Source: Cannabis sativa (taxonomy: Eukaryota > Streptophyta > Magnoliopsida > Rosales > Cannabaceae). Taken from it: a stretch of DNA of 64,000 bases. The notes under the pieces were generated by a model, which worked only from the letters and a program-made list of their open reading frames with translations, had not been told where the DNA came from and ran no database searches. Position 1 is the first letter of the stretch, and every line of letters starts with the position of its first letter. The translations under genes and the position numbers were made by a program. The stretch is from contig NC_083602.1 in assembly GCF_029168945.1 (NCBI RefSeq), positions 88,794,027 through 88,858,026 of the forward strand, in the 5' to 3' direction. Shown here one piece after another: positions 13,650 through 23,922 of the stretch.

Positions 13650-14217
13650 CAGGGGTGTTTATTGGATCACATTTAATATTTTTAGGCCTATCCAGATTCG
13701 ATCCAATCATATATTGGATTTTAGATTTTATCATTCGATCCGATCCAATCAATTTCAGTCATCCAATCGATCCAACATCCATTGGATGTTGGATTGGATC
13801 GGTTCTATCCATTGGATGTATTTCATATTTATTTATTGGTTTAATTTGAGTTTATCTAATATTTTAGACCTAGTATTTTTTGGATTGGATCGGATCTATC
13901 TAATATTTTAAGTCCAGTATGTATTGGATCTGGATCCATCCAATCTAAAAAAAAGAGTAAAATTTTAATGTTAATTTTCATATATACATATAGATTTGAC
14001 GTATAACAATATAAAATCTAATTACTCATCCAAACTAAATGAAAATACAAGGATGTTGGATGTATTGGATATTTAAAAATATCCAATACATTCAATTGGA
14101 TATTTAAAAATAACATCCAATCCGATCCGATCACAATTGGATATTCAATGTTTGGCTGTCGGTTGTAATTGGATCGGTCGATTCTCATTGTATTTGATCG
14201 ATTTATGCACACCCCTA
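13650..14217. mobile_element. hAT-type MITE, 568 bp, with 8-bp target duplication
   Basis: Ends CAGGGGTG and CACCCCTA (reversed TAGGGGTG). Flanks are ATTAGAGA (13,642-13,649) and ATTAGAGT (14,218-14,225), an 8-bp duplication with one mismatch. The interior is a mesh of GGATTGGATC/GGATCGGAT words in both orientations. Comparison with the empty site at about 17,998-18,006 in the duplicate confirms the insertion. It is non-coding. Confidence 0.82.
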
Positions 14218-14240
14218 ATTAGAGTGACGAGTTGTAGTCA

Positions 14241-14246
14241 TTTATA
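14241..14246 (-). promoter_or_regulatory. TATA box of short gene 2, displaced by the MITE
   Basis: TATAAA on the minus strand, equivalent to the TATA of gene 3 at 18,021-18,028. A start about 30 nt downstream would fall inside or at the edge of the hAT MITE. Any transcript would then carry most of the MITE as leader. Confidence 0.5.
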
Positions 14247-14384
14247 GGCGGCAAAATTGCTAGTGATGTAGCTTTTATTTATAATATTATTTTGAATTAT
14301 AAAAATTATTAATAGTTATGTGGACTATGATTATGCAGGGTGTATTGATACATGAAAGTCTTTAACCGAATGTGTGTTTACTAT

Positions 14385-14757
14385 GTTCGAAACAACTATT
14401 AATTAAAAAGCGAACCTTCAGAAGATTGTGGCACTGTCGACTGAAGCAGAATATATGTCCCTGACGAAAGCGATCAAGGAAGCACTGTGGTTAACTGAGT
14501 TGATAGAAGAGTTGAAACTCAACCAGAAGATTATTACTGTCCATTGTGATAAGTGCAATTCAATTAATCAAGAATTGTGTGTACCATGAACGAACTAAGC
14601 ACATTGATATGAAACTTCACTTCATATGAGAGGTTTTGGAGAAAGAAACTGTGAAGATTGCCAAGGGTTCCAACTAAAAACAATCCTTCTGACATTATGA
14701 CCAAGGTAGTGTCGAGTGGTAAGTTTGAGCACTGCCTGAAGCTGATTGGAGTAAGTT
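14385..14757 (+). pseudogene. Ty1/copia RNase H remnant
   Basis: Plus-strand translation gives the copia RNase H C-terminal pattern in pieces: KIVALSTEAEYMSLTKAIKEA, then HERTKHIDMKLHF, then EHCLKLIGVS just before a stop. Several in-frame stops and shifts are present. The style (ALSTEAEYM, TKHID) is Tork/Tnt1-like. It is followed by a purine tract and an LTR. Confidence 0.75.
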
Positions 14758-14831
14758 GAGCTTGGAGAGGCTAAGGGGAACAACAGTATTTATAACAATG
14801 ATTTGTCAAGCGACTTCAACTTGAAACCAAG

Positions 14832-15500
14832 GTGGAGATTTGTTGATTATGGTTACAAGTTTTGTCATTTGGAAAGAAAGTTGTGAATTTAGAGAGTAGA
14901 TACGAGAAGCTTGGTGTGAATTCGGAAAGTCTTGTGCGGAAGACTTTGTAGAAACCAGAGGGTGGTTCTAGATTAGCTTGTACCGCGATGTACTGTCACT
15001 CAAGGTAGCTTGTTATTACTTCGGAGATTAATTCTAGATAGCTTACTGTCAGTCTTGCTTATTCGTCTGGAAAGAGGAACTTGTACAAATCCAGACGACT
15101 TGTGAGTATTATAGTTCCCGGATGGTTTATACTAAAAGCGTGTTCATCAAAGCTGACAAGGATTATTGTTGCTAGAGATGAGCTGGATCATTTAAGGTTG
15201 TATAAATGAGCCAAGATATTCTCAGAGATAATTTAGACAACAATGTAAATCTATAAATAACTATCAATTCTTGTAATCTATATGAATCAGACTATTATTG
15301 CTTGAGTGAAAATTGTGATAGTATAAGGTTGAGAGAGAGAGAAAGAGTCTAAACTAGAGAGAAAAATATTTTCTCGTAATCTCTGAGAGTTTGTGAAGAC
15401 TCTTGTAATCTTGTAAACACTGATATCAATAAAGATATGAGTGCTATTTTTCTGACCGAGATGTAAAGTATTGCACATGGCTCGAACTCGTTAAATTTGG
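14832..15500 (+). repeat. 3' LTR of the decayed copia element
   Basis: Starts TGTTGATTATGG directly after the polypurine-like tract AAGGTGGAGATT, as expected for a copia 3' LTR. It contains a TATA-like and leader region near 15,200-15,260. The right end is not fixed: no paired 5' LTR remains in the window, so the end coordinate is approximate. Confidence 0.55.
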
Positions 15501-17084
15501 TGTTACTCTTTTCTGTCTTATTATTTAATTTATTATTTGAATTTTGAGATCTCTTAATTTATTATTTTTTGATTATGTTATGTGTTAATTGGTCGTAAGT
15601 CATTGATTATTTGTGTTTCGTATACACAATTATATGTATATTTTAAGGTGAACCTAAATAAAGGCAAGGCTAGGATTCTTCTTAGTTATTACTTAATTAG
15701 TAGGGAAATTAGTTATTTTTGTAATTGACAATATTTCAATTTCACTAACGTACAATTTTGCAACTTAATTTTAAATACTTTTCATATTAATTTGTCGATT
15801 TAAGTAGTTGATTTATATCAAATTTGTATATATAATTTAATTATGTGGGTATATAATTTAGTCATAAATCAAAATTTTAAAATAAATTATAAAAATATAA
15901 TTATACAGATTTTTTTTTTATATATATTTACATTTTAAATATTTTTATTTATAAATACGTTCGTTCTTCAGGAAATACAATAAATAATTTTTTTGGGTTG
16001 TTTTAAACAATTTTTTTATTTATATATGGAATTTTGATAAGTCTGTTTCCTAAAATTTAGTGATATAAATTTCTATTATTTTGTGAATGGAATCCTTTCA
16101 TAGAAAAGGTGAACAAAATAAATTGTTCTTCTAATACATTGACCTATACTCACTATATATTATATATATTAGTTAAAACAAGTGATTTGATCTTCTTTTC
16201 TTTTTTTTCTTTTTTTTGAAATGACCTTTTTTAATTCTTGAAATCCTTTTAAATACCAATCTTATCTTGAAAGGCGTAATTAATTGAAGAAACTTTTTTT
16301 AAAAAACATTCCTTATTATTAGTTAACTACTGCTTTCGTATATGTACCAATCAGAACTAAAACTAAGTATATATTTAAATTCTAATAAATATATGTAAAT
16401 ATACACTAGAAAAGAAGCTCTATCAAAAATCAAAATCCAATTCTTTTTTATCTTTTTCCCTAAAGGTGTGACAACACACAAAAAAAATTTAATGAATAAG
16501 ATGGTGAGTAATAATGGGAATAAAGAAAACTAGCTTAGCTTCTTTTATTTTTCTTAATCTCTTCCTAAAAGGTTTAAATTGATGGTCAAATATAACAGCA
16601 GTCTTAATCAATATAATAAATAAAAATTACTTTCAAATTTAGACCTCTAATTAAAAATAACTTTAGCAAATCATACATAGACTGTATATAAGTGAGAGTG
16701 TGGGACCTGATTTCTATTAAGTCATAATTTTGGTGCTATAAAGATACAAAGAAATACTTTAATTATCTTCTTTCTAATTAAAATATTTTATTTTTGAAAG
16801 TGGTATTATAATTACTTTCTAAATGCATGTAATTATATGCATACGTAATTTTTTAATTTTCAAATATGCTCTAGTGTCATTTTTATCCATTTATATAATC
16901 TTAAGGTAAATTAAATGAATATTTATGTATGCTCTCCCCGCTTAAGGAAAAATGAATATTGTCTATTATTTGATGAAGGAAAAATTAATCTTTATGTATT
17001 TATCCTTTCACATAAATCTTCGAAACGTGTATATCCTTTTAATTTGGACAAAAATATATAGGTTTCAAAAATTAAAGAAAGAAA
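15501..17084. other. AT-rich intergenic DNA, no gene seen
   Basis: No recognised coding or repeat content beyond simple AT-rich tracts. Confidence 0.4.
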
Positions 17085-17657
17085 AAAAGTGTGTGATGAA
17101 GAAAATGATAAGAGTCAAAAGCTTTCACTCAATTGATTTGATGAGACTTTTTGAGTCTTTTTTAATGCTTGAATCTTGCTATTCATCCAGAGTATCCCGA
17201 CCACCCGATTCACGTGTGGACCGCCACGTAAATCGGGATACTCGACATAAACAATTTTATTGTATATGAACCCACCTCTCTTAGGTGGATCGGCTACCTT
17301 TCTCATTTTGTGTCCCAATTTTTATGCCTATTTTGAGATTATACATATATATATATATAGCTATTATACTTCTGTACTAAACAAATTTTTTTAATACATG
17401 AGCAAATTAGAGAGTTTTTAAATTATATATATGATCTATATCATATTATATGTATTTTGTATATATATAGAGTGAATGAATTTGATAAATAATTAAATTT
17501 TTATTAACATGAAAAAATATATATTAAAGAAATACACGACTTATTCCCTGAACAACAATTTTATTGCGTGAAAACTTAAAGCCCATATAATATAATTAAG
17601 AACCAAATTAAAGCAGAGTGACCAATGGTGAATCGCCACGTGTGTATAGTGTTGGGA

Positions 17658-17849
17658 CTACCCAGATGAAGTAGTAGGGTCGGGTTGGGTTGGGGAATTC
17701 GTATTCGAACTGAGAGAGCCTTCTTCTCCTCCTCCGCCGTCGACGTTGGGATTATTCTTTGAGGTTGTAAAACTCTGAAGAATCGCTTTCAGTATTTCTC
17801 CTCGCCTTGGAATAAATCGAGGATTCAAGTTCAATTGGGGGTTTTCCAT
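17658..17849 (-). CDS. Short PKRG-family protein 3, 63 aa
   Basis: Single-exon 63-codon frame starting ATG-GAA-AAT. Layout: a polar N-terminus (MENPQLNLNPRF), the motif IPRRGEILKAILQSF (about residues 13-27), an Asn/Gly/Glu-rich linker and a Thr/Pro/Ser-rich tail ending DPTTSSG. The motif aligns with PPKRGEVLKNVIKSF of gene 1 and PPKRGQVKIRIIKTIF of gene 4. No signal peptide or membrane segment. A TATA box lies about 172 nt upstream. I infer that this copy, not its duplicate at 13.3 kb, keeps the functional frame. Function is not recognised. Confidence 0.7.
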   Translation of the reverse strand: MENPQLNLNPRFIPRRGEILKAILQSFTTSKNNPNVDGGGGEEGSLSSNTNSPTQPDPTTSSG

Positions 17850-18020
17850 TTTTCAAAACACAGCGATTGGAAGTGGAATCACAAAGGGGAATCGGAAAAT
17901 CAAGAATCAGAGATCAAACTTCCAAATTCAGAAGAAGAAGAAGAAAGAAAGAAAGAAATGACTTTTCTCTCTAAAAAAAAAGAACTGAATTTGGGTGTGA
18001 TTGGAGTGAAGAGTTGGAGT

Positions 18021-18028
18021 TATTTATA
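18021..18028 (-). promoter_or_regulatory. TATA box of short gene 3
   Basis: TATAAATA on the minus strand, conserved in position with the TATA of the duplicated gene 2 once the MITE is removed. Confidence 0.55.
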
Positions 18029-18065
18029 GAGACAAAATTGCTAGAGTAGTGACTGTAGCTTTTAT

Positions 18066-18620
18066 TTATTTATCTATTTCTTTACCAGTAATTTGGCATA
18101 AATAATTAATTGGTTGCACTTAAATCTTTAATTTAATTTTTATAATAATAATTTAAGTTACATGTTATACTAATATTTGATTAGTTTAAAAAAAAATTTA
18201 TTAAAATTTTTATTTTTTAATTAAAAATTAATTTAAATATATGAATAAAAAATATATAATAGTTTTATTTTAATTATTAAAAATTAATTTTTAAAATTTA
18301 TATATAATGATAAATTATACTTAGTAAATTATTTTTTATTTATTTATTTTATTTTATTTACAAGTAGCTTGTTCATGTGAAATTGGTAAGGAATAATAAT
18401 TCATGTTGATGTCATAATTTTAAATGGAACGATGTCATAATTAAAAAATTATTGTTTTGAAGTATAATACAAACTTCACTAATATTTGAAATTTTATTTT
18501 CATATTACCCCCAAAGCTTAAGATTTAAGCTATATATTTTGCTTGTGTTGACTAAATAATATGTGGTTAATTTTTATAATCAAGTTTTGCATTAACAATC
18601 ACTTCTACCTAGTCTAATTT
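18066..18620. other. AT-rich intergenic DNA upstream of short gene 3
   Basis: No genes. Dense A/T tracts between 18,120 and 18,360. Confidence 0.4.
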
Positions 18621-18868
18621 AATAAGACTAGGTAAAAATCCATTCATGTCTTAAAATTCCATCATTTTCTCTTTTTCTTCATCATGACACTATATTTTTG
18701 TCCCATTTTAATGTTATAATTATTAGAAAAAAAAAAAAAACTACCTACTCAATATATTCGTATACAAAATTATAAATATTAGCTTATTTTATTTTATTCT
18801 AGTGGAAAAAATTAAATTTGTAACATTTTAGATGCTCGATGTTAAATTTAATATTAACAAGAAAAATA
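18621..18868 (+). repeat. Dispersed 245-bp repeat, copy 1 (copy 2 at 25,290-25,530)
   Basis: Shared landmarks in the same order in both copies: CATTCATGTCTTAAAATTCC, CTACCTACTCAATA, and ATATTAACAAGAAAAA. The match ends abruptly at both sides. The copies are about 6.7 kb apart in direct orientation. No coding content, nature unknown. Confidence 0.65.
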
Positions 18869-18879
18869 GACACAGTTGT

Positions 18880-20400
18880 CCAAATATTTTCTAACTCTTA
18901 TCTGTACCACATAACACCAGTGAGTTACATAGACTTAACAAAAAAAGTAATAAATAACATTACAAATTAGCACACAAATAACATCAATTTAAACTCAGAT
19001 AATTACAATCAGATATTCACAAGTATATAAACATTCAATAATTTACAAATACTTATGTAATATGACGTACAAGTCATAACTGTTAATTTATAAGGTAATC
19101 AATCTCGTTGTTGTCTAATAAGACAATCCTAATTACCCTACTCAAATATAGTTTTTGTTGTCTCATAAGACAACCTTAATACCTATCTCGACATCCATAT
19201 GTCACTATTGTTACCTAAGGAAATAACCGACAAGTAAGAAACTTAAAAACAGTTTCAATTTATAGTCGTGACTTTTTCTCACATAACGGTAATGATCGTG
19301 TCTTATAAACAATAATAATCGTATCCCAACATGACATGCTATGTAGTACAATTGTACTTTTTTTTTACCTTTAATCTAAATTCATGCATGCCGACCAACT
19401 TGAGTGGAGAATCGCCGACAATCTCGACTTTATGTCAAAACAACGGTAAATCGATCAACAACTTATATCGAGAAAATTATGTGACAATACCTTAAATATC
19501 GAGAAAATATAAAAATCGAGATTCCTGAGCATCACCCAAAACGGTAGACCATTTGGAAAAACGGCAAGCCGTTTTTAAGGTTTTCTACTAGAAAAATGGT
19601 AGACCAATTGGTAAAAATGACAAGCTGTTTTCCTAGATTTCCTACCAGGAAAAATGGTAGACCATTTTCTTGGAAACGATTTGCCGTTTTCTGCAGGAAG
19701 AAAAATTCTGAGTTTAATACATCTCCAACCTTTTCAAACTCAACTAAATCCTCCCAAATTCAACAGTTTAGCTCAAAAACATCAATACATCATAACCTAA
19801 TAACTAATGTAAACCAAAATTACTGCACAATTCAAAACTTGCTATTAGAGCTCAAGCTTGAGTTCCATGAACTCAAACTTGAAGCTCACACCAAAATCAG
19901 TATCTAATACCTTTAAACAACCTCATAACAACACAAATTTAAGCTTAAAATGTGCTTTCAAACTTACTTAATCTCACAGAATCAAAACATACAAAAACTC
20001 ATTAAAACCCTAAACTTTTCTTTTTGAGAATCAAAGAGAACAAAAGATTGAGTTTACCTTAGGTTTCTCTAACAACCACTTGGTCTTTTTTGAAGAATTT
20101 CCAATGTATAAAGATGGCAAAATTGATTTGAGTCCTTGGTTCTTTCTAGGCCAAAAAGGAGAAGAGAAGAGGATGGTTAGTCTTCTTAATATTATCTTAA
20201 TTTGATAAAATAATATTTACATAAGATAAATGATACATTCAATTTATACTCAACCTAAATAATTCTAGAAAAATACTAAGGACAAAAGTTAATAAAATAA
20301 GGAAAAAAGCTATTTTACCCAAAACTTAACTCTTAAGTAATTCTTAACCTATGGGTAGTTTAGTCAAACTAATTACCTCAAAATACCCTCATCTTTACTT
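18880..20400 (-). repeat. Gypsy-like LTR (LTR3), minus orientation, truncated and LINE-interrupted
   Basis: A diverged relative of the solo LTRs at 21.9 and 39.2 kb. On the minus strand it shares AGCTCAAGCTTGAGTTC-type words, then a cluster of palindromic words, then TCAGGAA-TCGATTTTT, a splice-donor-like AAAG/GTAAAA (junction 19,369/19,368) and an acceptor-like TACAG (18,902) within an ACTCACTGGTGTTATGT context. The true 3' end appears lost near 18,870. The 5' part may continue beyond the LINE (ATGTCACAACATTATTAG near 21,280 on the minus strand). Confidence 0.55.
19543..19695. repeat. Cluster of 16-bp palindromic words in LTR3
   Basis: Six words of about 16 bp: AAACGGTAGACCATTT, AAACGGCAAGCCGTTT, AAATGGTAGACCAATT, AAATGACAAGCTGTTT, AAATGGTAGACCATTT and AAACGATTTGCCGTTT. 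Several are perfect 7-bp-stem inverted repeats. They occupy the same position in the LTR as the CCGGAATTCCGG words of LTR1 and LTR2. Confidence 0.85.
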
Positions 20401-20404
20401 CCTC

Positions 20405-21233
20405 TTTGGACTAATATGCGGGTTTGGCATCATTTATACCCGGGTCGGATGGGTTCTTTGGCAAAGTTGCTGGTTTATTTGTTTGATGTGCTTAGTAAGG
20501 ATGAGTTTGAGTTGATTTCCATGGTGTGGTGGTGGGTGTGGTATGATAGGAATTCTGTCTTGTTCGGGCATAAACAATCGCGGTTGTGTGGGATTGTCGA
20601 GCTTGCACATGCGGCATTAGTTGAATTTCATGGGGCGGGTGTGGGGGTTGAGGGGGCAGCTATGAGGAGTGGGGTTGCTGGTGGTTTGGTTGTCTCCCGT
20701 AGATGGTGTCCTCCAATGCGGGGTGAGTTTGTATTGTCTGTTGATGCGGCGGTTACGCCGGGTAGGGGGTTTGCTGGGTTTGGGGGGGTTGTTCAGGCGC
20801 CGGGGGGGGGGGGGATGGTGAGGTGTGGGCGGCCTGGGCGGTGGGTGGGGTTGGGGAGCTTCAGGTTGCGGTTGCTGAGCTTTTGGCTATGCGTGTTGGG
20901 CTGCGGTGGGCATCTATGTTGGGTTACAGGTTGGTGAGAGTGGAGACAGATTCTTCTGTTGTTAATTCTTGGATTACTTTTCCGAATTCTAATTTTACGT
21001 ATAAACCAATTGTTGAGGAGATTATTTCTCTCTTAGCTGCTGTTGGTGGTGGTTCTTGTTGTGCCATTTCGCGTGTTGCGAATGGTGTGGCCCACGCACT
21101 AGCAAAGTCTGTTACTAGTTTTGTAGGGGTTGATTTGTGGACAGATGCTTGTCCTAGATTTATTAGTGCTCCTGTAACAGCTGATTTGATTTAATGTGAT
21201 ACATCTTTTCTTTAAAAAAAAAAAATAAAAAAA
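20405..21233 (+). pseudogene. LINE 3' end: RNase H-like region with frameshift at G13 and A-rich tail
   Basis: The frame from 20,416 reads a WWWVWYDRN-type linker, then LSVDAAVTPGRGFAGFGGVV, the start of the RVT_3 RNase H domain of plant L1-type LINEs. At the 13-G run at 20,802-20,814 the frame changes. From there the domain continues (ELLAMRVGLRWA, VRVETDSSVVNSW, CAISRVANGVAHALAK) to a stop at 21,194. Codon composition is GC-rich, unlike its surroundings. A short 3' UTR and an A-rich tail (21,213-21,233) mark a true LINE 3' end. It is 5'-truncated, appears inserted into LTR3, and is fairly young. Confidence 0.8.
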
Positions 21234-21932
21234 AACCATAACCATCCAAACTCAATAACCACCGCTACCACAAACTAATAATGTTGTGACATTTCTAGCC
21301 ACTAATCAGGTGTCCATGGTTGTCGGGCCTGAAAATATTTTCATTTCACCAATAGCATGTATACCACCCATATATTTTAATAAATTCTTCATAATTAATA
21401 AATTACATTTATTTATTCATTTCTACTAAAATCCCTAATTATCACAAATTAGATTAGTATGATCATAATCTCACCCCTCTTACCCTTAATACACAGATTT
21501 TTGCGAGTTGAGTTAAGTGTGTTCAATCTCGCAACAAACTTGGCCTTCCTATCTGTGTAGGTTATGCCTTAAATCTAGTGATATGCGAGATGTACCTCGT
21601 TAATTCTACATTCGTCTCATTGATCATCTTGATACATTTGATGTTTGTTGAGAAGACTCCTTTCATGTTTTTTCTTTGCGAGGAGATCATTTAATTTTTG
21701 GTACACGTGTCACGTGAATAAACTAATTCATTTACTGCTCGAAAAATGAGTATAACAGATATTGCAGATGGAATTTTTCTAGTAAAAACTATGTTTTTTT
21801 GCTATGAAAAAGATATGTTTCTCCCGTCAAATCAATCACATTATATAGATGGATGGATTGATACCAATAAGTATTCAGTTTTAATTAAACATGTTTCTCA
21901 AATAAATAAAATAATAAAATAATTTAAATAAA
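21234..21932. other. AT-rich DNA between LINE tail and solo LTR1
   Basis: The first 100 bp may be the displaced part of LTR3. The rest has no recognised content. Confidence 0.3.
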
Positions 21933-23055
21933 TTTCCTGTAAAGACCGCTTAGTTTAATTTAAAAATTAGCTAATTAATCACATTTAATTATGAAATTAT
22001 TTATAGCTATTTAAATAATTTATTATACTGTTATTATTGAATTCAGAGATGCATTTTTATGTCATGTAATAGTTTTCATAATTTTGCATTCCGGTGCCCG
22101 GTATTTTGGAACTCGGTGTTTGGCTCAGTAAAAATCACAACTTAGTATGTTAGTAGTTTTGGACGGTTTATTAGACATTGGGAATGTCGGGAATGGCCGG
22201 GAATTTAGAATTTCCCAAAAATACCCCTTTAGTGTTATTTATGTGATTTTAGTGTGAAGGGGCAAAATAGTCATTTTGCCCCATTGTTAGTTTGTCTTTT
22301 GTGACTTAATAAATTGAAAAATAAATGTTATTTGATTTTAATTGTTGGCTGAAGTAAAATAGGAATAAGTGGCATTTCATTTTCATTTTCATTCAAAACT
22401 TAGAAAAATAGAAAATTTGGAAAAACACTCTCTCTTTTCCTCTCTCTCTCTCGGCTGGTTGCATGGGGATTCTAGGGCTGAGTTTTCATTGATTTTCAAG
22501 CTAGCTTCAATCTAATTTTGTGAACTCTTGTTGTGGTATGTTCTCTCTAGCTTTTCTCCCTTTGTTTTCTTGAAAAAAATGATGAAAAATATGAGTTATG
22601 CATGAATTATTTGATGTTGTTGCTGCTGTAAATTATTGTTGTTGTTTCTATGTTGAAAATGTTGATTTAAGTATGTTTAATTAGGTTGAATTGCATGCTA
22701 GTGTTTCTTGCTCTAGTTGGATAGATTTCTTGCTAAAAAGATTGAGTTTTCAAAGAAAAATTGAGGTTTTGGTGGCTGTAGTGTTTGCATGAGTTAGATT
22801 ATAGTTTCTGTAGTTGTTATATGCTTGTTTTTGAGTTTGAATCATAGAATGGATGCTTGTTAGTTGATTTTAGCCAAGTTTGAGTTTAGAACTCAAAGCT
22901 TGGGCTTTAATGGCACTTTTTCGTTTCTGTACTTTCTGGGTGGATTTAATGCCTTAGAAATGTTATTTGGGCTATATGGAATAGGTATGGAAGGTTTGAG
23001 GTGATTTGGGTTGGATTTGTATGAGTTATGGAATTTTGAATTTGCTGCCTGCGAG

Positions 23056-23155
23056 GAACCGGAATTCTGGTTGTACATCCGGAATTCCGGATGGGGTTCT
23101 GAAATTTCCCAGAACCGGAATTCCGGTTGGGCAACCGGTCTGCCGGTTGGGGAAA
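23056..23155. repeat. Cluster of 16-bp palindromic words in LTR1
   Basis: AACCGGAATTCTGGTT, ATCCGGAATTCCGGAT, AACCGGAATTCCGGTT and AACCGGTCTGCCGGTT, separated by 4 to about 20 bp. Two are perfect palindromes. Confidence 0.9.
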
Positions 23156-23478
23156 ATTCAGGAACCCTAGATTTCCTCGATTTTATGTTTTTGGGGGTAT
23201 TGCCATGCTTTTTATCGATAGGGAAACTTTTAGTTCCTAGTTTAAGGCCCCGGGAAGTGATTTAGCGTGTCACTTATAGTGTTGTGATTTTTATGGTTTA
23301 GGAGCCTGTAATCCGCCGCGCAGATAAGTTCCAGTCAGGTTGACCGGCACACCTGAATTCAGAATCCAGGTAAGATTAGTATAATAGTATGCATATGTAG
23401 ATTACATGTTTAGCGTGCATGTAGGAAGCCTGTTAGATTACATTAGATATGTATGTTGGCTTCGAACCATCCAACTGT

Positions 23479-23790
23479 GTCACGTCGGTACAGGCTGGAG
23501 TATGACCAGCAGCCGGAGTATGACCAGTTTGACCGATTAGGCTGACACTGTATCACGTCGGTACAGGCTGGAGTATGACCGGCGGCGGAGTATGACCGGT
23601 TCGACCGATCAGCCGATACTTAGGTTGGTGGTTCCGTACTATTTGACGTATCACGTCGGTACATGTGGCCGGAGTATGACCAAGCGGAGTATGACCTCGG
23701 CCGATCAGGCTAATGCGTAACACGTCGGTACAGCCGGAGTATGACCAACGGCGGAGTATGACCGGTTCGACCGATCAGGCTGTTACTTGT
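23479..23790 (+). repeat. Degenerate tandem repeat in LTR1, four units of about 75-90 bp
   Basis: Each unit carries CACGTCGGTACAG, GGAGTATGACC twice, and CCGATCAGGCT. A reverse-oriented relative is in LTR2 at 39,775-40,010. It lies inside the candidate LTR intron. Confidence 0.9.
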
Positions 23791-23820
23791 CAATAGTACC
23801 GTCCCTATGAACGTTCAGAA

Positions 23821-23922
23821 CTCAGTACCGTGTTGGACACGGCAGTTAGGGGGACTCAGTACCGTGTTGGACACGGCAGTTAGGGGGACTCAGTATCGTG
23901 TTGGACACGGCAGTTAGGGTTA
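23821..23922 (+). repeat. Three 34-bp tandem units with CCGTGTTGGACACGG hairpins
   Basis: Each unit contains a 6-bp-stem, 3-nt-loop inverted repeat (CCGTGT-TGG-ACACGG; the third unit starts TCGTGT). LTR2 has three related units at 39,650-39,740 in reverse orientation. Confidence 0.9.

Larger units (their letters stand above)
12990..14290. repeat. Segmental duplicate A (partner 17,085-18,065)
   Basis: This matches 17,085-18,065 closely, from the words GATGAAGAAAATGA through the short gene and its leader to the TATA region and GTAGCTTTTATTT. The match is interrupted here by the hAT element at 13,650-14,217. The two copies lie about 4.3 kb apart in direct orientation. Confidence 0.8.
17085..18065. 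repeat. Segmental duplicate B (partner 12,990-14,290)
   Basis: Carries short gene 3 with its leader and TATA and represents the uninterrupted form of the duplicated segment. Within it, 17,190-17,250 has a partial inverted repeat (AGTATCCCGA, then TCGGGATACT) that is not obvious in the partner. Confidence 0.8.

Noticed and set aside
13627..14212. Open frames of 64-94 codons rich in Ile/Ser/Asp/Trp
   Set aside because: They are translations of the GGATTGGATC words of the hAT MITE.
16952..17318. Frames of 105 and 67 codons near the start of segmental duplicate B
   Set aside because: Low-complexity, not conserved in the duplicate segment and without recognised domains.
23479..23922. Regularly spaced repeats resembling a CRISPR array
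   Set aside because: Units are degenerate tandem minisatellites within a plant solo LTR; there are no unique spacers and no cas genes, and the genome is eukaryotic.
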